A DNA stretch of 64,000 bases from Theropithecus gelada. Its lineage: Eukaryota; Chordata; Mammalia; Primates; Cercopithecidae. The DNA is taken from contig NC_037686.1 of assembly GCF_003255815.1 (NCBI RefSeq), positions 62,844,125 to 62,908,124 on the forward strand, read 5' to 3'. Below are positions 23,900-36,593 of this stretch, in pieces. Position 1 is the first letter of the stretch. Every line of letters starts with the position of its first letter. The notes under the pieces are model-generated. The model saw only the letters and a program-made list of their open reading frames with translations, had not been told where the DNA came from and made no database searches. A program made the translations under genes and the position numbers.

Positions 23900-24110
23900 G
23901 CCTTTTCACGTTTTTCTGCCTGCTTTATATTCACTGGAAGCTGATTAGATTGTGCCCACCAGATTCAGGGTGGGTCTGCCTTCCCAGCCACTGACTCAAA
24001 TGTTGATCTCCTTTGGAAACACCCTCACAGACACACCCAGGATTGCTACTTTGCATCCTTCAATCCAATCAAGTTGACACTCAGTATTAACCATCACAGA
24101 AGGAAAGTTG
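23900..24110. repeat. LTR-like interspersed repeat, family unsure
   Basis: The series 'gattgtgcccaccagattca', 'aaatgttgatctcctttgga', a 'cacagacacacccagg' block and 'caatccaatcaagttgacac' is one I recall as a repeated sequence in primate genomes. I suspect an ERV LTR but cannot name it. Confidence 0.45.
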
Positions 24111-27071
24111 TATCTGCTTGTCCCTGCTAGTAGTACTCATGTAGTAATTCTGAAAGCATTTTGTTCAAGTTGCATATGACAGAGGAAATGAGTAGATACA
24201 TTTGACTCTGGTGTTATAGGGAACCAGGGTTCTCACTATGGGTAAGAGACATACAAATATGGAATGGGGAAGGGAGAAGAACTCTGAGTTACTGGACTGA
24301 AACTGAAGTTATCTGTGGAAACATATGAATTTTAAAAATGTATGTCTAGTTCTGGCTCTGCCCACTAAAAGGGTCTAGAAGTAGCATAGCCCAGTAGCAA
24401 TACTCAAACCTACCTACTTCCCATAACTTAGTTGGTAGATGCCATCTCCTACTAAACAAGCCAGGGCTCCTTGGGGAAATTGCTGATTGCAATCTGGCAT
24501 GGGGAACTACAAGACCACAGTGTAATCCTTTGTGGGCACAGACAAATTCAAAGTCCTTGTGATACAGCCATCACCAAGCACCCCCCTCTCCCAGATAACC
24601 TGAGTGACAGCTGCTTCTGTTCAAGCTGCAGCTTTAGCCTCACTCTATTTCCCTACCTCCTCTCATACAGCACCTGATCCAGAACAAACTCCTCACTGCC
24701 GCAGCACCCCACTATCTCCTAATGCAAGTGAAATCCTCACAACCAGGCCAGGTGCTATCCCACCCTTTGCCGAGTGTGTGTGTGTGTGCACGTGCACGCA
24801 CGCTCCATTGCTGTTGCAAGCATCAAAAAGCCTAACTTTGTGGTGCCTGTGGTCTTGACCGAGGGGTGTGAAGCATTCTGTATGTGTATGAGCTGAGAGG
24901 CTTTTTGTCCACGATTGTGCTGAAACTCATTGCTAGGACCTCCTAGAATAACGCAGCCAGAATGGCATTTCAGAACCTCACTCCACTCTGCACCTCTCTG
25001 CCTTGCATTGCTGCTCCTTAGAAACAACCACTATCAGATCTTTTGGCTGTTTTTCTTATGCCACGTTTCTAAGTAATATGCTCATTCTGTTACTTCTGGA
25101 ATTATCTGTTTTACACATTATTGCTTGCCTTCCTTCATTATATGATTTCTCTTTCACAAACCAAAATAAAAATTTATGCAAGCTGAGAGCGAGACAAAAT
25201 GCTGATTTCCTGATTGTTTTGAAATAAAAAAGGCATTTTCCCCAAACCTGTTTGACCCTCATCTTATACTCTTGAGGAAGGTTTTACTTTGTTCACAAAA
25301 TATTTGATTAAGAATTCACAATAAATGAGGTGTTTCCTTTTACACACATCTACATTCACTTCCTCCTCCCCCATCTTCCCAATACATGTTAATTGTGATT
25401 TTTAAAATATTTATTATCAGTGTTGACATCATTATAGCTATATAAATGCTGATCATTTCTTTCCTGAACAATTTCTTTAGCCAAACACCACCTCTTCTCT
25501 TCTCAAACATCAAAAATCCTCTTGTTCGGGCCACGGTGTCCTCGCACAATGCACCACGCTCTTGATCCCTCCTGAAAGTATCTCAACTTGGATTTGTAGT
25601 AATGTACCATAGCTGGAAGGGTGTGATTCCCTGCAGACGACAAAGGATCATGGGCTCCCCTATGATGCACATGGCACACAATGAATGCTGTCTCTGCCAA
25701 GTGGTCTCAGGCACCCTGGACTGGAGTCTGGTAAAAATATCTCTCTTATTCATCCATCTTTGTTTGGCGGATTGATTGAGGAGAAGCTGGATTTAGATGA
25801 TCTGGCCTCATTATTTAAGTACACTTGGTATTAGACACAAAGTCACTCTTCTCTCTTGTATTATCAGTAGGTGAAAGATAAGAGCCGACACCACTTCCAT
25901 GTGGGTTATGTAGATGAGATTTTATCTTTATTTTGGAGAACTCCAAGTGTATTAATAGCATCCTATATTTGATTATGTAATTGGGCACTGAGGCACCTTT
26001 TACTTCCACAGGATAAGGTTGAATTCATTTTCTGAGTCTAACTAATCTGAGACCTTTGAAGAGGAAGTGGGGTTGAAAGTGAAGAAGGAACCATTATTGA
26101 CAGTATCCTAGGATCTATGCATTATCAGGCATATTCAATTATGCCATATTTTTCATAGGGTCAACAGATATGAGAGCAAAACTGTTGCCCATTTAAGATT
26201 TGGAAACATTTCAGAAGAGGGGATAAACATGAACTTCTAGTGGTATATTTTATTCTTTTTTCCAGCTCAATCATTTATCTCTTCATTGTTCCTTAATTCC
26301 CATAACTTCTTTTAAAGTATCTGTGGGCAAAAAGATCCAAAAATTCCTTCAAATTTCATTGAGAGATCTGTTGCAGTCCCTATACCTCCTGCTGTGACTC
26401 TTTGTCAGGAACTGTGGTTGTGTGGTTGCTGCTCTGTCAATTTGAGCAAACTGTACTTTCAGGGATAAAAGAAAATATTAACACCTGGATAATTCTGAAA
26501 GTTATTGCATGGCATGTGGAGTAAACCAAAATCCTTCTGGGGGAGGGGACTACTGAGATCTAAAAGGGCTTCAGAAGTCAGTCATGGAGGAGGCAGATGG
26601 ATAGTGGGACAAAGCAGTGAGGAATTAGACAAACTGCTTCGAAGTAATCTGGAATCTTCCCAATAGAAAACTAAAGTCAAAAGAGGTAATGCGACTTCCT
26701 GGGGAAAGCACGTAGAGGAAAAAGAACTGAAGATATTCACAGTAAAACTAAACCAAATATAACACACACCAGATCATAAACCTCAAATTTCTAAGGGGTC
26801 TTTGAAAGTTCAGAAGACAGACTTTACAGTGGGTTCAGGTTCTCGGAAATGAGAACTAGTTCATAGCTGAATGGAAGTAAAAGTGAAACATCACATCTTG
26901 TCAAAAATGTTTGCAATTTAGCTATCATTCTTCAGTGAACAAGAAATAATAATATTGTTCTTCTATAAGACAGAGTACCAACCACGTGTGCTAAATAAGA
27001 TCTGGAGAGTAAATTCTAGAAATTTATCCATTCTAAAATGCCAGAATAATATTAAAGCTCCACAAGACAGA
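24111..27071. other. Unassigned intergenic DNA
   Basis: Three kilobases without a gene or named repeat. A short TG/CG microsatellite stub is at 24774-24800. A short minus-strand open frame at 25503-25700 resembles nothing known to me. Confidence 0.4.
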
Positions 27072-27081
27072 CAGATAGACA

Positions 27082-27121
<40 letters not shown>
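27072..27121. repeat. Compound (GACA)n/(CA)n microsatellite
   Basis: A short 'agacagacagatagacag' lead-in is followed by about 20 CA units. Confidence 0.95.
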
Positions 27122-27122
<1 letters not shown>

Positions 27123-28229
27123 ACTAAATTCAAATATATGAAACGTCTTATCTATATCCAAGGGAATAGATAAGCCAAGGGAAGGAAATTAGTGGCTGTT
27201 TCAGAGTACTTAGAACCTACAATTCTCCGAGTATTAAATAGAAACAGATCTGCAGTCATTTTCTTTTTAATTGAATACTTGCATTGACTTGATCTATGCC
27301 CTTAGCTCTAAGTAGGTAGGAGACAGACCTTTACCTTTCATCCAGCTGTAGAATAATGATTCATAATTCAATTGTTTTAGGAAGTGAGATTGGTGTACGT
27401 GTGCAGGTTGTGCTATAGATAAATTGAGTGTCATGGTGGTTTAGTGTACATATTCAACTAAATTATTTCTCAGTTTCTCTGTGTTCTGCATTAAACAATA
27501 CTTTATTCCTGTGCTATTCATATGTAACTGGAATAACGAACTGGGCAGTCTTGAATCAAGCAGCATACTGAAGGGACTTGCAGGCCCTATCAGTTTATAT
27601 TACCAAGGTTTGTTCTGTGAATCTGTGACATGTGAACTTCTTCAAACCCATCACTATACCATTACATAGCTTGAAAAGGTAAACTGAAGGGATACTACAA
27701 AATCAATGAAATAAAAAAAACTACAAAATCAATGAAATAAAAAGTAAGAGTGACTACTTTTATAGTTCACAGTTTAAAAGGAAAAGAGAAACTTCCACTG
27801 TGAGTACACACACGTCAACTCTCACCTAGAGATGAGCAGCTCCTGCAGACAAGGGGATGGGACACGTGGTCAGCACATTCGGGTCATAGGCCACCCCTGC
27901 AGCCACTGGAATTACTATGGGAGGAGAGAGAAGGAATTTTTTATACGTAAGGGTGCTGAGACGATCAAAACAAAAGGCGTTCTGCAGACACACTATCGAT
28001 GGAGGTTGGAATGCTATTCAGTCTTACTGGCCTGGAATTTTCGAAAGGCAAATATTGCAAGTCCTTCCTACAAACCTGTACGCCCCCCCGGCTTCCTATT
28101 CACCCTACCTACATAGCAGTTCTATTGTCCATCATAACAATGGCTCACCAAAATTTACCTCTAATTCTCATACGCATATTTCAGTACCTCCCTGCATGGC
28201 ATAATTAGGCAGCAATTAGAAGAAACTTT
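27122..28229. other. Unassigned intergenic DNA with a 26-bp tandem duplication
   Basis: No gene is visible. At 27694-27742 the word 'actacaaaatcaatgaaat' plus an A run occurs twice at a 26-bp period. Around 27385-27455 the 'ggtgtacgtgtgcaggttg' wording recalls an antisense L1 or LTR end, but weakly. Confidence 0.45.
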
Positions 28230-28684
28230 GGAATATAAATTGGTATTATTTTCTAACAGCAATTTTACTGAGTTGTATTTTTTTTTTCTCTATTCCTCAG
28301 GTGTACAGATACGGTTTACTCACAAGTCTTAAGTGAGGACATATTTCCATCACCGATTCATACAGGGTCTGTTTTATTTAATTAATTACTTAATTGATTA
28401 TTGAAAATAGTATAATAAGTACCATGAACCCGTCACCCTAAACAAAAACCAGGATCTTGGTGCAACCTACATTTCTTGTGTTCTCCCCACATCAAAACAT
28501 CCCACTGCTCTTCCCCTGCTAACGTCACCATCACCCCCTTGATTTGCCTTTTTATGTAGTTTTTGTGCATGTATGTGTGGTGAAATCTTGTTGCTGTTGT
28601 TATTATTGTTTTAGTTTTCATCTCTATGAAAAGAGTATATAAATATTTAAGACACATTTTTCATCATTGAATATTCTACTACTA
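28230..28684 (-). mobile_element. Old L1 3' UTR, left part, split by a later L1
   Basis: Antisense L1 3'-UTR wording is visible ('gtgtacagatacggtttac', then 'tatgaaaagagtatataaat'). It stops at the 12-bp word attctactacta (28673-28684). The sequence then resumes at 36594, where the same L1 wording continues. Confidence 0.6.
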
Positions 28685-29364
28685 ACAGTGACGGGAGTGA
28701 GACGGCAAAATAGGAACCTCCTTTCCTCCCTACTCCCCTACAAGATTCAACAACTATGCATGGATGAATTTCTTTTGAGAATTCCAGAGTCTAGTTGAGA
28801 GAATTCTGTACCCTGAGCAAGCATGAAACCAGCAGTCTTGAAGCCAGTAGAAAAATTGGTGGCACCCACGCTCCATAATCCTTTCTCTGGCACCTCCCAC
28901 ATGATTGGGAGGAAACCCCAGGTCATAACTTCTTCCAGGGGAGGGAAGCAGGGGACTTGACCATATGTCTCATGTTCTGACATTCTGGCGGGGGGGGCTT
29001 CCCAAGGGACTCATTTCTGTCTTGCCTGAATCTGAGAGTTGACAGAAACAGCCCTAGGTCGGGAGCCACTGAGAACAAAGGACACAGTTGACACTAGTAT
29101 GCACTCACCAGTCATACTTTCTACAGCCCAGCACAGAACGAGAGGGGGAACCCCCAAATCCTGAGTTCTTCCTGGGGTGGGACAGAGCTGCAGCAAGTGT
29201 CCGATGTTCTGGACTTCCCGGGGCTGCCTGGAGGACTTGCTCTGGATCAGTTGTCCTGGAGGAGGGACAGGTTTGGCATGTTCTAGATGCCTGAGGCTAT
29301 TGAGAACAAAGCCACCATCTGGACAAGCACACACTCACCGCCACAGCCCCTCACCTGTGCTCAG

Positions 29365-29747
29365 TGTTTCTGTTCATCTGTATCGTTCCAACAAAGTACC
29401 TTAGACTGCGGAATTTATATAAACCCAGAAATTTATTTCTCATATTTCTGGAGGCTGAGAAGTCCAAGATGAAGGAACTGGCAGATCCAGTGTCTGGTGA
29501 GGCTCGTATGTTGCTTCCGAGAACTCTCTGCCTTATTGCTGGGTACTTACACAGCAGAAGCCAGGAGGGCAAAATGCACCCCAGGCACTCCCTTCAACCT
29601 CTTTTGTAAGAGCAGCAATCCATTCATAAGAACAAGCCCTAATGCCTTCATCACTTCTGAAAAGGCCTCACTTCTTAACACTGTCACGTTGGGCATTAGG
29701 TTCCAACACATGAATTTTGGAAGGCCACATATATTGAACCGATAGCA
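29365..29747 (-). repeat. 3' LTR of the MaLR provirus
   Basis: The LTR is about 383 bp, with order 'agtaccttagactgcggaat', 'tggaggctgagaagtccaag', then a 'cattaggttccaacacatga' block, and 'gatagca' at its outer U3 end. On the minus strand this is the downstream LTR. Confidence 0.8.
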
Positions 29748-29931
29748 TTCCACCCCCAATTTTGGCTCCCCAAAATTCATGTCCTTCTCACAAAGGACAA
29801 AAAAATGCATTCATTTTATCACAAAAGCCCTCCAAAGTCTTAACTTGTTCTAGCACTTACTTTAAAGTCTAAAGTCTCATCTAAATATTGTCTAAATCAG
29901 ATAATGGTTGACACCCAACGTACAATTTATT

Positions 29932-30107
29932 TTTAAATTTTATTTTATTATTATTTTTTTTGAGATGGAGTCTCGCTCTGTCAACAAGGCTGGAGTGCAG
30001 TGGCGTGAGCTTGGCTCACTGCAACCTCTGCCTCAGGGTTCAAGCAATTCTATTGCCTCAGCATCCCGAGTAGCTGGGATTATAGGTGTAAGCCACCGTG
30101 CCCAGCC
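29932..30107 (-). mobile_element. Internally deleted Alu with target duplication
   Basis: The element joins the right-arm start directly to the left-arm end at the shared 'gctgggatta' word, giving a 176-bp Alu. The duplication aacgtacaatttatt is at 29917-29931 and, with one change, at 30108-30122. It lies within the MaLR internal region. Confidence 0.92.
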
Positions 30108-31386
30108 AACGTACAGTTTATTCTGAGGCAAATTCCTCTTAAGTTGTAAGACTGTGGAACCACACAAGTTACATGTTTCCAAAATACAATGGTGGGACAG
30201 ATGTAAGATAGATATTCTCATTCCAAAAGCAAGAAATAAAAAGGAAGAAAGGGGTAACTTGTACCAAATTAAGTCCAAAACCTAACAGGGCAAACCAACA
30301 TTAAATCTTAAGGCTTCAGAACAATTTTATTTGACTCAGCGTTCTGCCTTCCAGACATACTGGGACAAGTGTTGGGCCCCCAGGCCTGAGCAGCCCCACT
30401 CCCATGGCTTTGCTAGGTGCAACCCACATGGCAGCTCTCACACATTGCAGTTGCAAGCCTATAGCTCTCCCAGGCTGGAGTGGTCTGCTGGTGGTGCTAC
30501 AGTTCTGGGGTCTCAGAGGTGGCCCCAACACATGGCCCTGCTGGCCATTGCCCTGACAGGGGGCTCTCTGTGGCTGCACATGCCTGTGACAGTTCTTCTT
30601 GTGGGCCCTGAGGTTCTCTGAGGTAACTTTTGAGAGCTAGAAAGCCATGTCTCCACACCTTGCATACTCTTATGTGCCTACAGAGTTAGCACCATGAGGA
30701 CATTGCCAAGGTTTATCACTTATACCCTCCAGAGTGGTGGCCCAAGCTGTACCTGGGCCCACTTGACCACAGCAGGGAGCTAAGGAACTCTGTGCTGGAA
30801 TGCCTGGAGCAGAGACTTGAGGTGACTATGGGTAGTGAGCCCTGAGGTCCCAAAGGTACCTGGGGTCTTCCCTTAAAACCATTCTGCTCTCAAGGTCATG
30901 GCACTCTGGCCATGATCTCCAGAATGCTTTTGGAGTTATCCTTTCATTGTCCTGATGAATAGCATGTGGCTCCTTTCTATCCATCCTAATCTCCTGACAG
31001 TCACTGGGCCACACCCCCTGGAGAGAAATTCACTTCTCTACAGAACATGTCTTTTTATTCTTTACAAGTTGGCCAGGCTGAGAATTTTTCAGCTCTTAAG
31101 GTCTGCTTCCTTTTACATTAGAAATTCCATCTTTAATTCATTTCTCTCTTCTTACATTTTACTACAGTCAAAAAAGCCATGCCACACCCTCAATACTTTG
31201 CTTAGAGATTTCTTCCGTCAGATATCCTAGTTCATTGCTTTTAAGTTCTGACTTTCACAAAGTACTGGGACACAGAACCAATTCAGCCAAGTTCTTTGCC
31301 ACTTTGTAACAAGGATGGCCTTCCCTCCAGTTTCTATTAACACATCCCTCATTTCTGTCTAAGACCTCATCAGAAGCACCTTTACT

Positions 31387-31692
31387 TGACTGAGTATGGT
31401 GGCTCGTGCTTGTAATCTCAGCACTTTCAGAGGCCAAGGCTGAAGAATTGCTTGAGGCCAGGAGGTCCAAACCAGCCTGGGCAACAAGGTGAGCCCTCAT
31501 CTCTACAAAAAATTTTTTAAATTAGGTAAGTGCTAACTTTAAATTAGCATATATAGTCCCAGCTCCTTGGAAGGCTGAGGCAGGAGGATCACTTGAGCCC
31601 AGGAATTCAAGATTAGTCAGCTGTGATCTCACCAATGCACTCCAACCTGGGTGACAGAGTGAGACCCTGTCTCAAATAAATAAATAAATAAA
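31387..31692 (+). mobile_element. Old Alu (AluJ-like) with target duplication
   Basis: Diverged Alu arms with a (TAAA)n tail at 31676-31692. The duplication cacctttact is at 31377-31386 and 31693-31702. It lies inside the MaLR internal region. Confidence 0.92.
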
Positions 31693-31932
31693 CACCTTTA
31701 CTGTTCATATTTTTACCTATATTCTGATCACAACCATTTAATCTCCAAGAAGACTGAGACTCTTCCTACAGCTCTCCTTTTCTGATTTCCCTCCAGAATC
31801 CCCCTCTAAGGTCCCCTCATGGCAATATGGGCTTTCTCTAGTCTGCTCCAGCTTCCACTCATTACCCAGTTTCAAAATTGCCTCCACATTTTTGGATATC
31901 TGTTATAGCCACACCCTACTTCTCAGTACCAA

Positions 31933-32223
31933 TTTCTAAGTTCGTTTAGGCTGTTATAACAAAATGCCGTAGACTGGGTGCCAGCAGATTCAGTGTCTGC
32001 TTCAAAAACGATGTCTTGTTGCTGCGTCCTAACATGGCAGAAGAGGACAAAAGGGACAAATACTCTCTGAAGCCTCTTTTATATGGGCATTAATCCTGTC
32101 CATGAGGGCAGAGCTCTTATAACCTAATAACCTCCTAAAGGCTTCCTCTTCTAAGTCCATCACCTTGGTGATGAGGCTTCAACATATGAATTTTGGAGGG
32201 CCGCATACATTGAAACCATAGCA
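31933..32223 (-). repeat. 5' LTR of the MaLR provirus, internally deleted
   Basis: The LTR has about 290 bp. Compared with its partner it lacks about 90 bp between 'gtagactgggtg' and 'ccagcagattcagtg', a segment that in the other LTR carries the 'tggaggctgagaagtcc' words. Its start is approximate. Confidence 0.75.
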
Positions 32224-34021
32224 CTCAGCAAGGCAAGATCATGGAAACACACAGCCCCTGGCTTCTCCCTTAGGATGGAAAGAGAAGACCGAAATATACT
32301 TCCAATATTCAGACTTTTTGGAAGGCTGTTTGAGGGACTAGCTTCCGTTTATCCTGGCTCAGAGCACTGATGAGACTTGGTAAACTTTAGATATCTGAGG
32401 GTTTCTGAGATAAACAACAAAAAAAGAGCTGGGTGGTATGCTAGTGCTTCAGGGGACTGCAGTACAACAGACAGAGAGCAGAGAGAAAAGAGATTATGAA
32501 CTTCTAAAAAAAGAAACTGGGAAATCCTTCTAGTTATGATCTAGATACAAAAGTCCAAGGAAGTCATACCCATAGAAAAGATTTAAGAGGACCACAGAAT
32601 CACTAGCAAGGCTAACTGGCGAAAGTCATTGCCTATGCAAAGTCAGGCTGTAAAGACTGGGAGAGGCAGCTGATTTTTCAGATACACAGACCCTAACATA
32701 AAGGGTTAAGAGACACAAAGGAACAGGAAATCATGGCCCAAAGGCACAAAATGAATCCTCAGAAATGAAGGTGAATACAGAAATGAAGGACCATACACCA
32801 TGAACAAGTGAGATTTATCTCTGGGATGCAAGGATAGTTTAACACAGGTAAATCAATTAATGTGATTACCTGACAAAGAATTCATAATTATCATCATATA
32901 TATATACTCAAGTAGCTTAGAAAAATGATGCATGAACAAAATAAGTATTTCAACAATGAGATAGAAAATTGAAGGAAAAAAACCCTAAAATTTTGGAGCT
33001 GAAGAATACAATAAATGAACCAAAAAATTCACTAAAGGCCTTCAACAACAGACTTGAAGAAGTAGAGGAAGAGTCAGCACACTTGAAAATGGGCCATTTG
33101 AAATTATTCAGTTACAGGAGCAAAAAAAAAAAAAAGGTAAAAAGTAAAAACTTAAGGGGACCAATGGTACATACTATAATATACATAGTACATTGCAATG
33201 GCATCTCATAAGGAAAGAGAAAAAAATGGCAGAAAGCTTACTTAAAGAAATAATGACTGAAAACTTCCAAAATCTGAAGAAGGAAATAAACAGCCAGATT
33301 CAAGGAGTTCAAATGTCTTCAAATAGAATGACCCAAAGAAGTCTATACAGAGACACATTATAATCAGAGTCATGAAGGAATAGAAAATCTGAACATATCT
33401 AGAGGCAATAGGGAAATTGAACGAGCAACCAAAAACCTCCAGACAGAGAGCTCAGGACCAGAAGACTTCACCAGTGAATTCTACCAAACATTTAAATAAT
33501 TAATTTCAATCTTTCATAAATGCTTCCAGAAAACAAAGTCAAACAAGAGGACACATTTTCAAACTTATTTTCTAGGGCCAGCATTACCCTGATAACAAGA
33601 CCAGACAAAGATATACAAGAAAAGAAAACTATAGTTCAATATACCTGATGAGCATAGATGCAAAAATCCTCTAAAAAAAAAAAAAGAAAGAAAGAAAAGA
33701 AAAGGAAAAAAAAAACTTGCAAAATAAGTTCAACAGCATAATAAAACGACCATACACCACAACCAAGTGGGATTTACACCTGGGATGCAAGGATGGTTTA
33801 ACACAAGTTAATCAATTAATGTGATTCATAGAATGAATAATGAAAATCACAAAAATATCAATAGACATAGAAAAATGATTGGATAAATTCAACACTATTT
33901 CTGATAAAAACAATCTCAACCTAGGCATAGAGGGAACTTACCTCTACATAATAAAGGTCATGCATGACAAACCCACAGCTAACATCACACTCAACAGTAA
34001 AGTACTGAAAGCTTTTTTTCT

Positions 34022-34313
34022 TTTTATTTTTTGAGATGGAGTTTCACTCTGTTGCCTAGGCTGGAGTGCAATGGTGTAATCTGGCTCACTGCAACCTCTA
34101 CCTCCTAGGTTCAAGCAGTTCTCCTGCCTCAGCCTCCTGAGTAGCTGGGATTACAGGTATGTGCCATCATGCCTGGCTAATTTTTGTATTTTTAGTAGAG
34201 ATGGGGTTTTACCATGTTGGTCAGGCTGGTCTCAAACTTCTGACCTCAGGTGATCTACCTGCTTCAGCGTCCCAAAGTGCTGGAATTACAGGCATGAGCC
34301 ACCGTGCCTGGCC
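34022..34313 (-). mobile_element. Alu SINE with 16-bp target duplication inside L1 ORF2
   Basis: A full-length antisense Alu. The word tgaaagctttttttct is at 34006-34021 and 34314-34329. L1 ORF2 sequence resumes at once after it. Confidence 0.95.
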
Positions 34314-35979
34314 TGAAAGCTTTTTTTCTAATATGAGGAACAAGAAGAATGCCCACTCTCAGTACTTCTATTCAACATAGTACTTGAAGTACTGACTAGA
34401 GAAATTAGGCATGAAAAAGAAATAAAAGGCACTCAAATTAGAAAGGAAGAAGTAAAATTGTCTCTGCAGACTACATAATCTTATATGTAGAAAATCCTAA
34501 AGACTCCACACACACACAAACATTAGAAATAATAAATGAATTTAATACAGTTGCAGGATAAAAAACAAACACATGAAAATTAGTAGTGTTTCTATACACT
34601 AGCAATAAACCATCTAAAGAAGAAATCAAGGAAACAACCCCATTTACAATAGCATCAAAAATAATAAAACACTTAGAAATAAATTTAACCAAGGAGGTGA
34701 AATATTTATACACTAAAACTACAAAACATTAATGAAAGAAATTAAAGAAGATAGAAATAAATGGGAAAATATACTGTGTTCATGAATTGGAAGACTTAAT
34801 TAGTGAAAATTTCCATATTATCCACAGCAATCTACAAATTCAATGCTATCCCCCTCAGTATTCCAATGGCATTTTTTTTTTTACAGAAAAAAAAATCCTA
34901 AAATTCATATGGAACCCACAAAGGTCCTGAATATTCAAAGCAACCTTGGTAAAGAAGTACAAAGCTGGAGGAACCAAACTTACTGGTTTCAAAATAGATG
35001 TATTACAATGCTACAGAAATCCAAAAAGTATGGTAGTACCATAAAAACAGACATATAGATCAATGAAGCAGAATAAAGAGACTAGAAATAAACTCATACA
35101 TATCTGGTCAACCAATATTCAAAATGGTGCCAAGAATATGCCAAGGGGAAAGATTAGTCCTTTCAACAAATGGTGCTGAAAAACTGGATATCCATATGTA
35201 AAAGAATGAAATTGAAATAAATAAATACTTAAAGGTAGGATATGAAAATGTAATGCTTCTAGAAAAAAAATCGTAAGAGAAACATTCCATGACACTGGTC
35301 TGGGTAATGATTTATCAGCTATGACAACAAAAGCAAAGCAACAAAAGCAAAGAAATAATAATAATAAGTGGAATTACATCAAGCTGATAAGCTTCTGAAT
35401 GGCAAGGAAAACAACTAACGGTGAAAAGGTAACCTACAGAATGCAAGAAAATATTTGCAAACCATGTATCTGTTAAGGAGTTAATAATTAAAATATAGAA
35501 CGAATTCCTACAATGTAATAGCAAAGAATCAAAAAAAAAATTAAAAAATGGACAAAAAACTGGAATAGACATTTCTTCAAAGAAGACATACAAATGGCCA
35601 ACAGAAGTAGGTGATCAAACAGCATCAATCATCAGGAAAATGCTAATCAAAACCATATTACCTTTTCATTAGGATGGCCATTATAAAAAAAAACAGTGCT
35701 GGTGAAAGTGTGGAAAAATTGGAACTCTCGTGCACTGTTAGAGGCAATATATAATGATGCAGTTACTATAGAAAACAGTACACAGATTTCTCAAAAAAAT
35801 ACTAAAATAGAATGATCATATGATCCAGAAATCCTGCTTCTGGTATTTATCCAGAAGAATTGAAATTAGGATCTCCAAGATGTTTGCACTCTTATGTTCA
35901 GTGCAACATTATTTAAAATACCTAAGATGTGGAAATAATCTAAATGTCCATCTACAAATGAATGGATAAAGAAAATGTG

Positions 35980-36230
35980 GGCCGGATGTGGTAGCTCATG
36001 CCTGTAATCCCAGCACTTTGGGAGGTAGAGGCAGGCAGATTGCTTGAGCTTAGGAGTTTGAGACCAGCCTGGGCAACAGGATGAAGCTCTGTCTCCACAA
36101 AAAATACAAAAATTAGCCAGGCATAGTGGCACAGCTACTTGGGAGGCTGAGGTGGGAGGATTGCCTGAGCCCAGGAGGCCAAGGTTGCAGTGAGCTGAGA
36201 TCACACTACTGTACTCCAGGCTGGGTGACC
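35980..36230 (+). mobile_element. 3'-truncated Alu inside the L1 3' part
   Basis: Alu sequence from the 5' terminus stops at 'ctccaggctgggtgacc' with no A-tail. L1 wording then resumes ('ataatggagtattatttggc'). The tail and some L1 bases were probably deleted after insertion. Confidence 0.9.
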
Positions 36231-36593
36231 ATAATGGAGTATTATTTGGCTTCAAAAAGGAAGAAAATTCTACTGTATATAACAACATGAATGAACCTTG
36301 AGGATATCATGCTAATTTAAATAAACCAGTTATAGAAGGACAAATACTGAATGATTACACTTTTATGAGGTATCTACAGTAGTTAAATACATAGAAACAA
36401 AAAGCAGAATGCTGGATGCTAGGGTCTGGGGGAGGGAGAAATGGGGAGTTGCTATTCAATGGGTATAAAATTCTAGAGCTCTGCTATTGAACATTATATT
36501 TATAGTTAACAATACCACACTGCACAATTAATTATTTGAAAGGGAAGTTCTTATGGTATGATTTTTTTACCACAATAAAAGATTCTACTACTA

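Larger units (their letters stand above)
29365..32223 (-). mobile_element. ERVL-MaLR provirus (MST/MLT1 type), two LTRs, inserted in an L1
   Basis: Two related LTRs in antisense (29365-29747 and about 31933-32223) enclose an internal region whose wording matches MaLR internal sequence. The outer ends are TG and CA, and the 5-bp word ctcag stands on both sides (29360-29364 and 32224-32228). L1 5'-UTR sequence continues on both sides. The internal part has no long open frame. MaLR elements are non-coding or long dead, and this one is a fossil. Two Alus are inserted in it. Confidence 0.85.
28685..36581 (+). mobile_element. L1 with 5' UTR start, 3' end and 12-bp target duplication, carrying nested insertions
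   Basis: The element starts in a 5' UTR ('gtgagacggcaaaatagga'), passes a degenerate ORF1 region (about 32940-33350) and ORF2 pieces (33415-36240), and ends in a 3' UTR at 36581. The 12-bp word attctactacta flanks it at 28673-28684 and 36582-36593. It is interrupted by a MaLR provirus (29365-32223) and Alus (34022-34313, 35980-36230). Without these about 4.5 kb remain, so parts of ORF1 and ORF2 are lost, with an apparent junction near 33390. All frames are broken. Confidence 0.85.
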
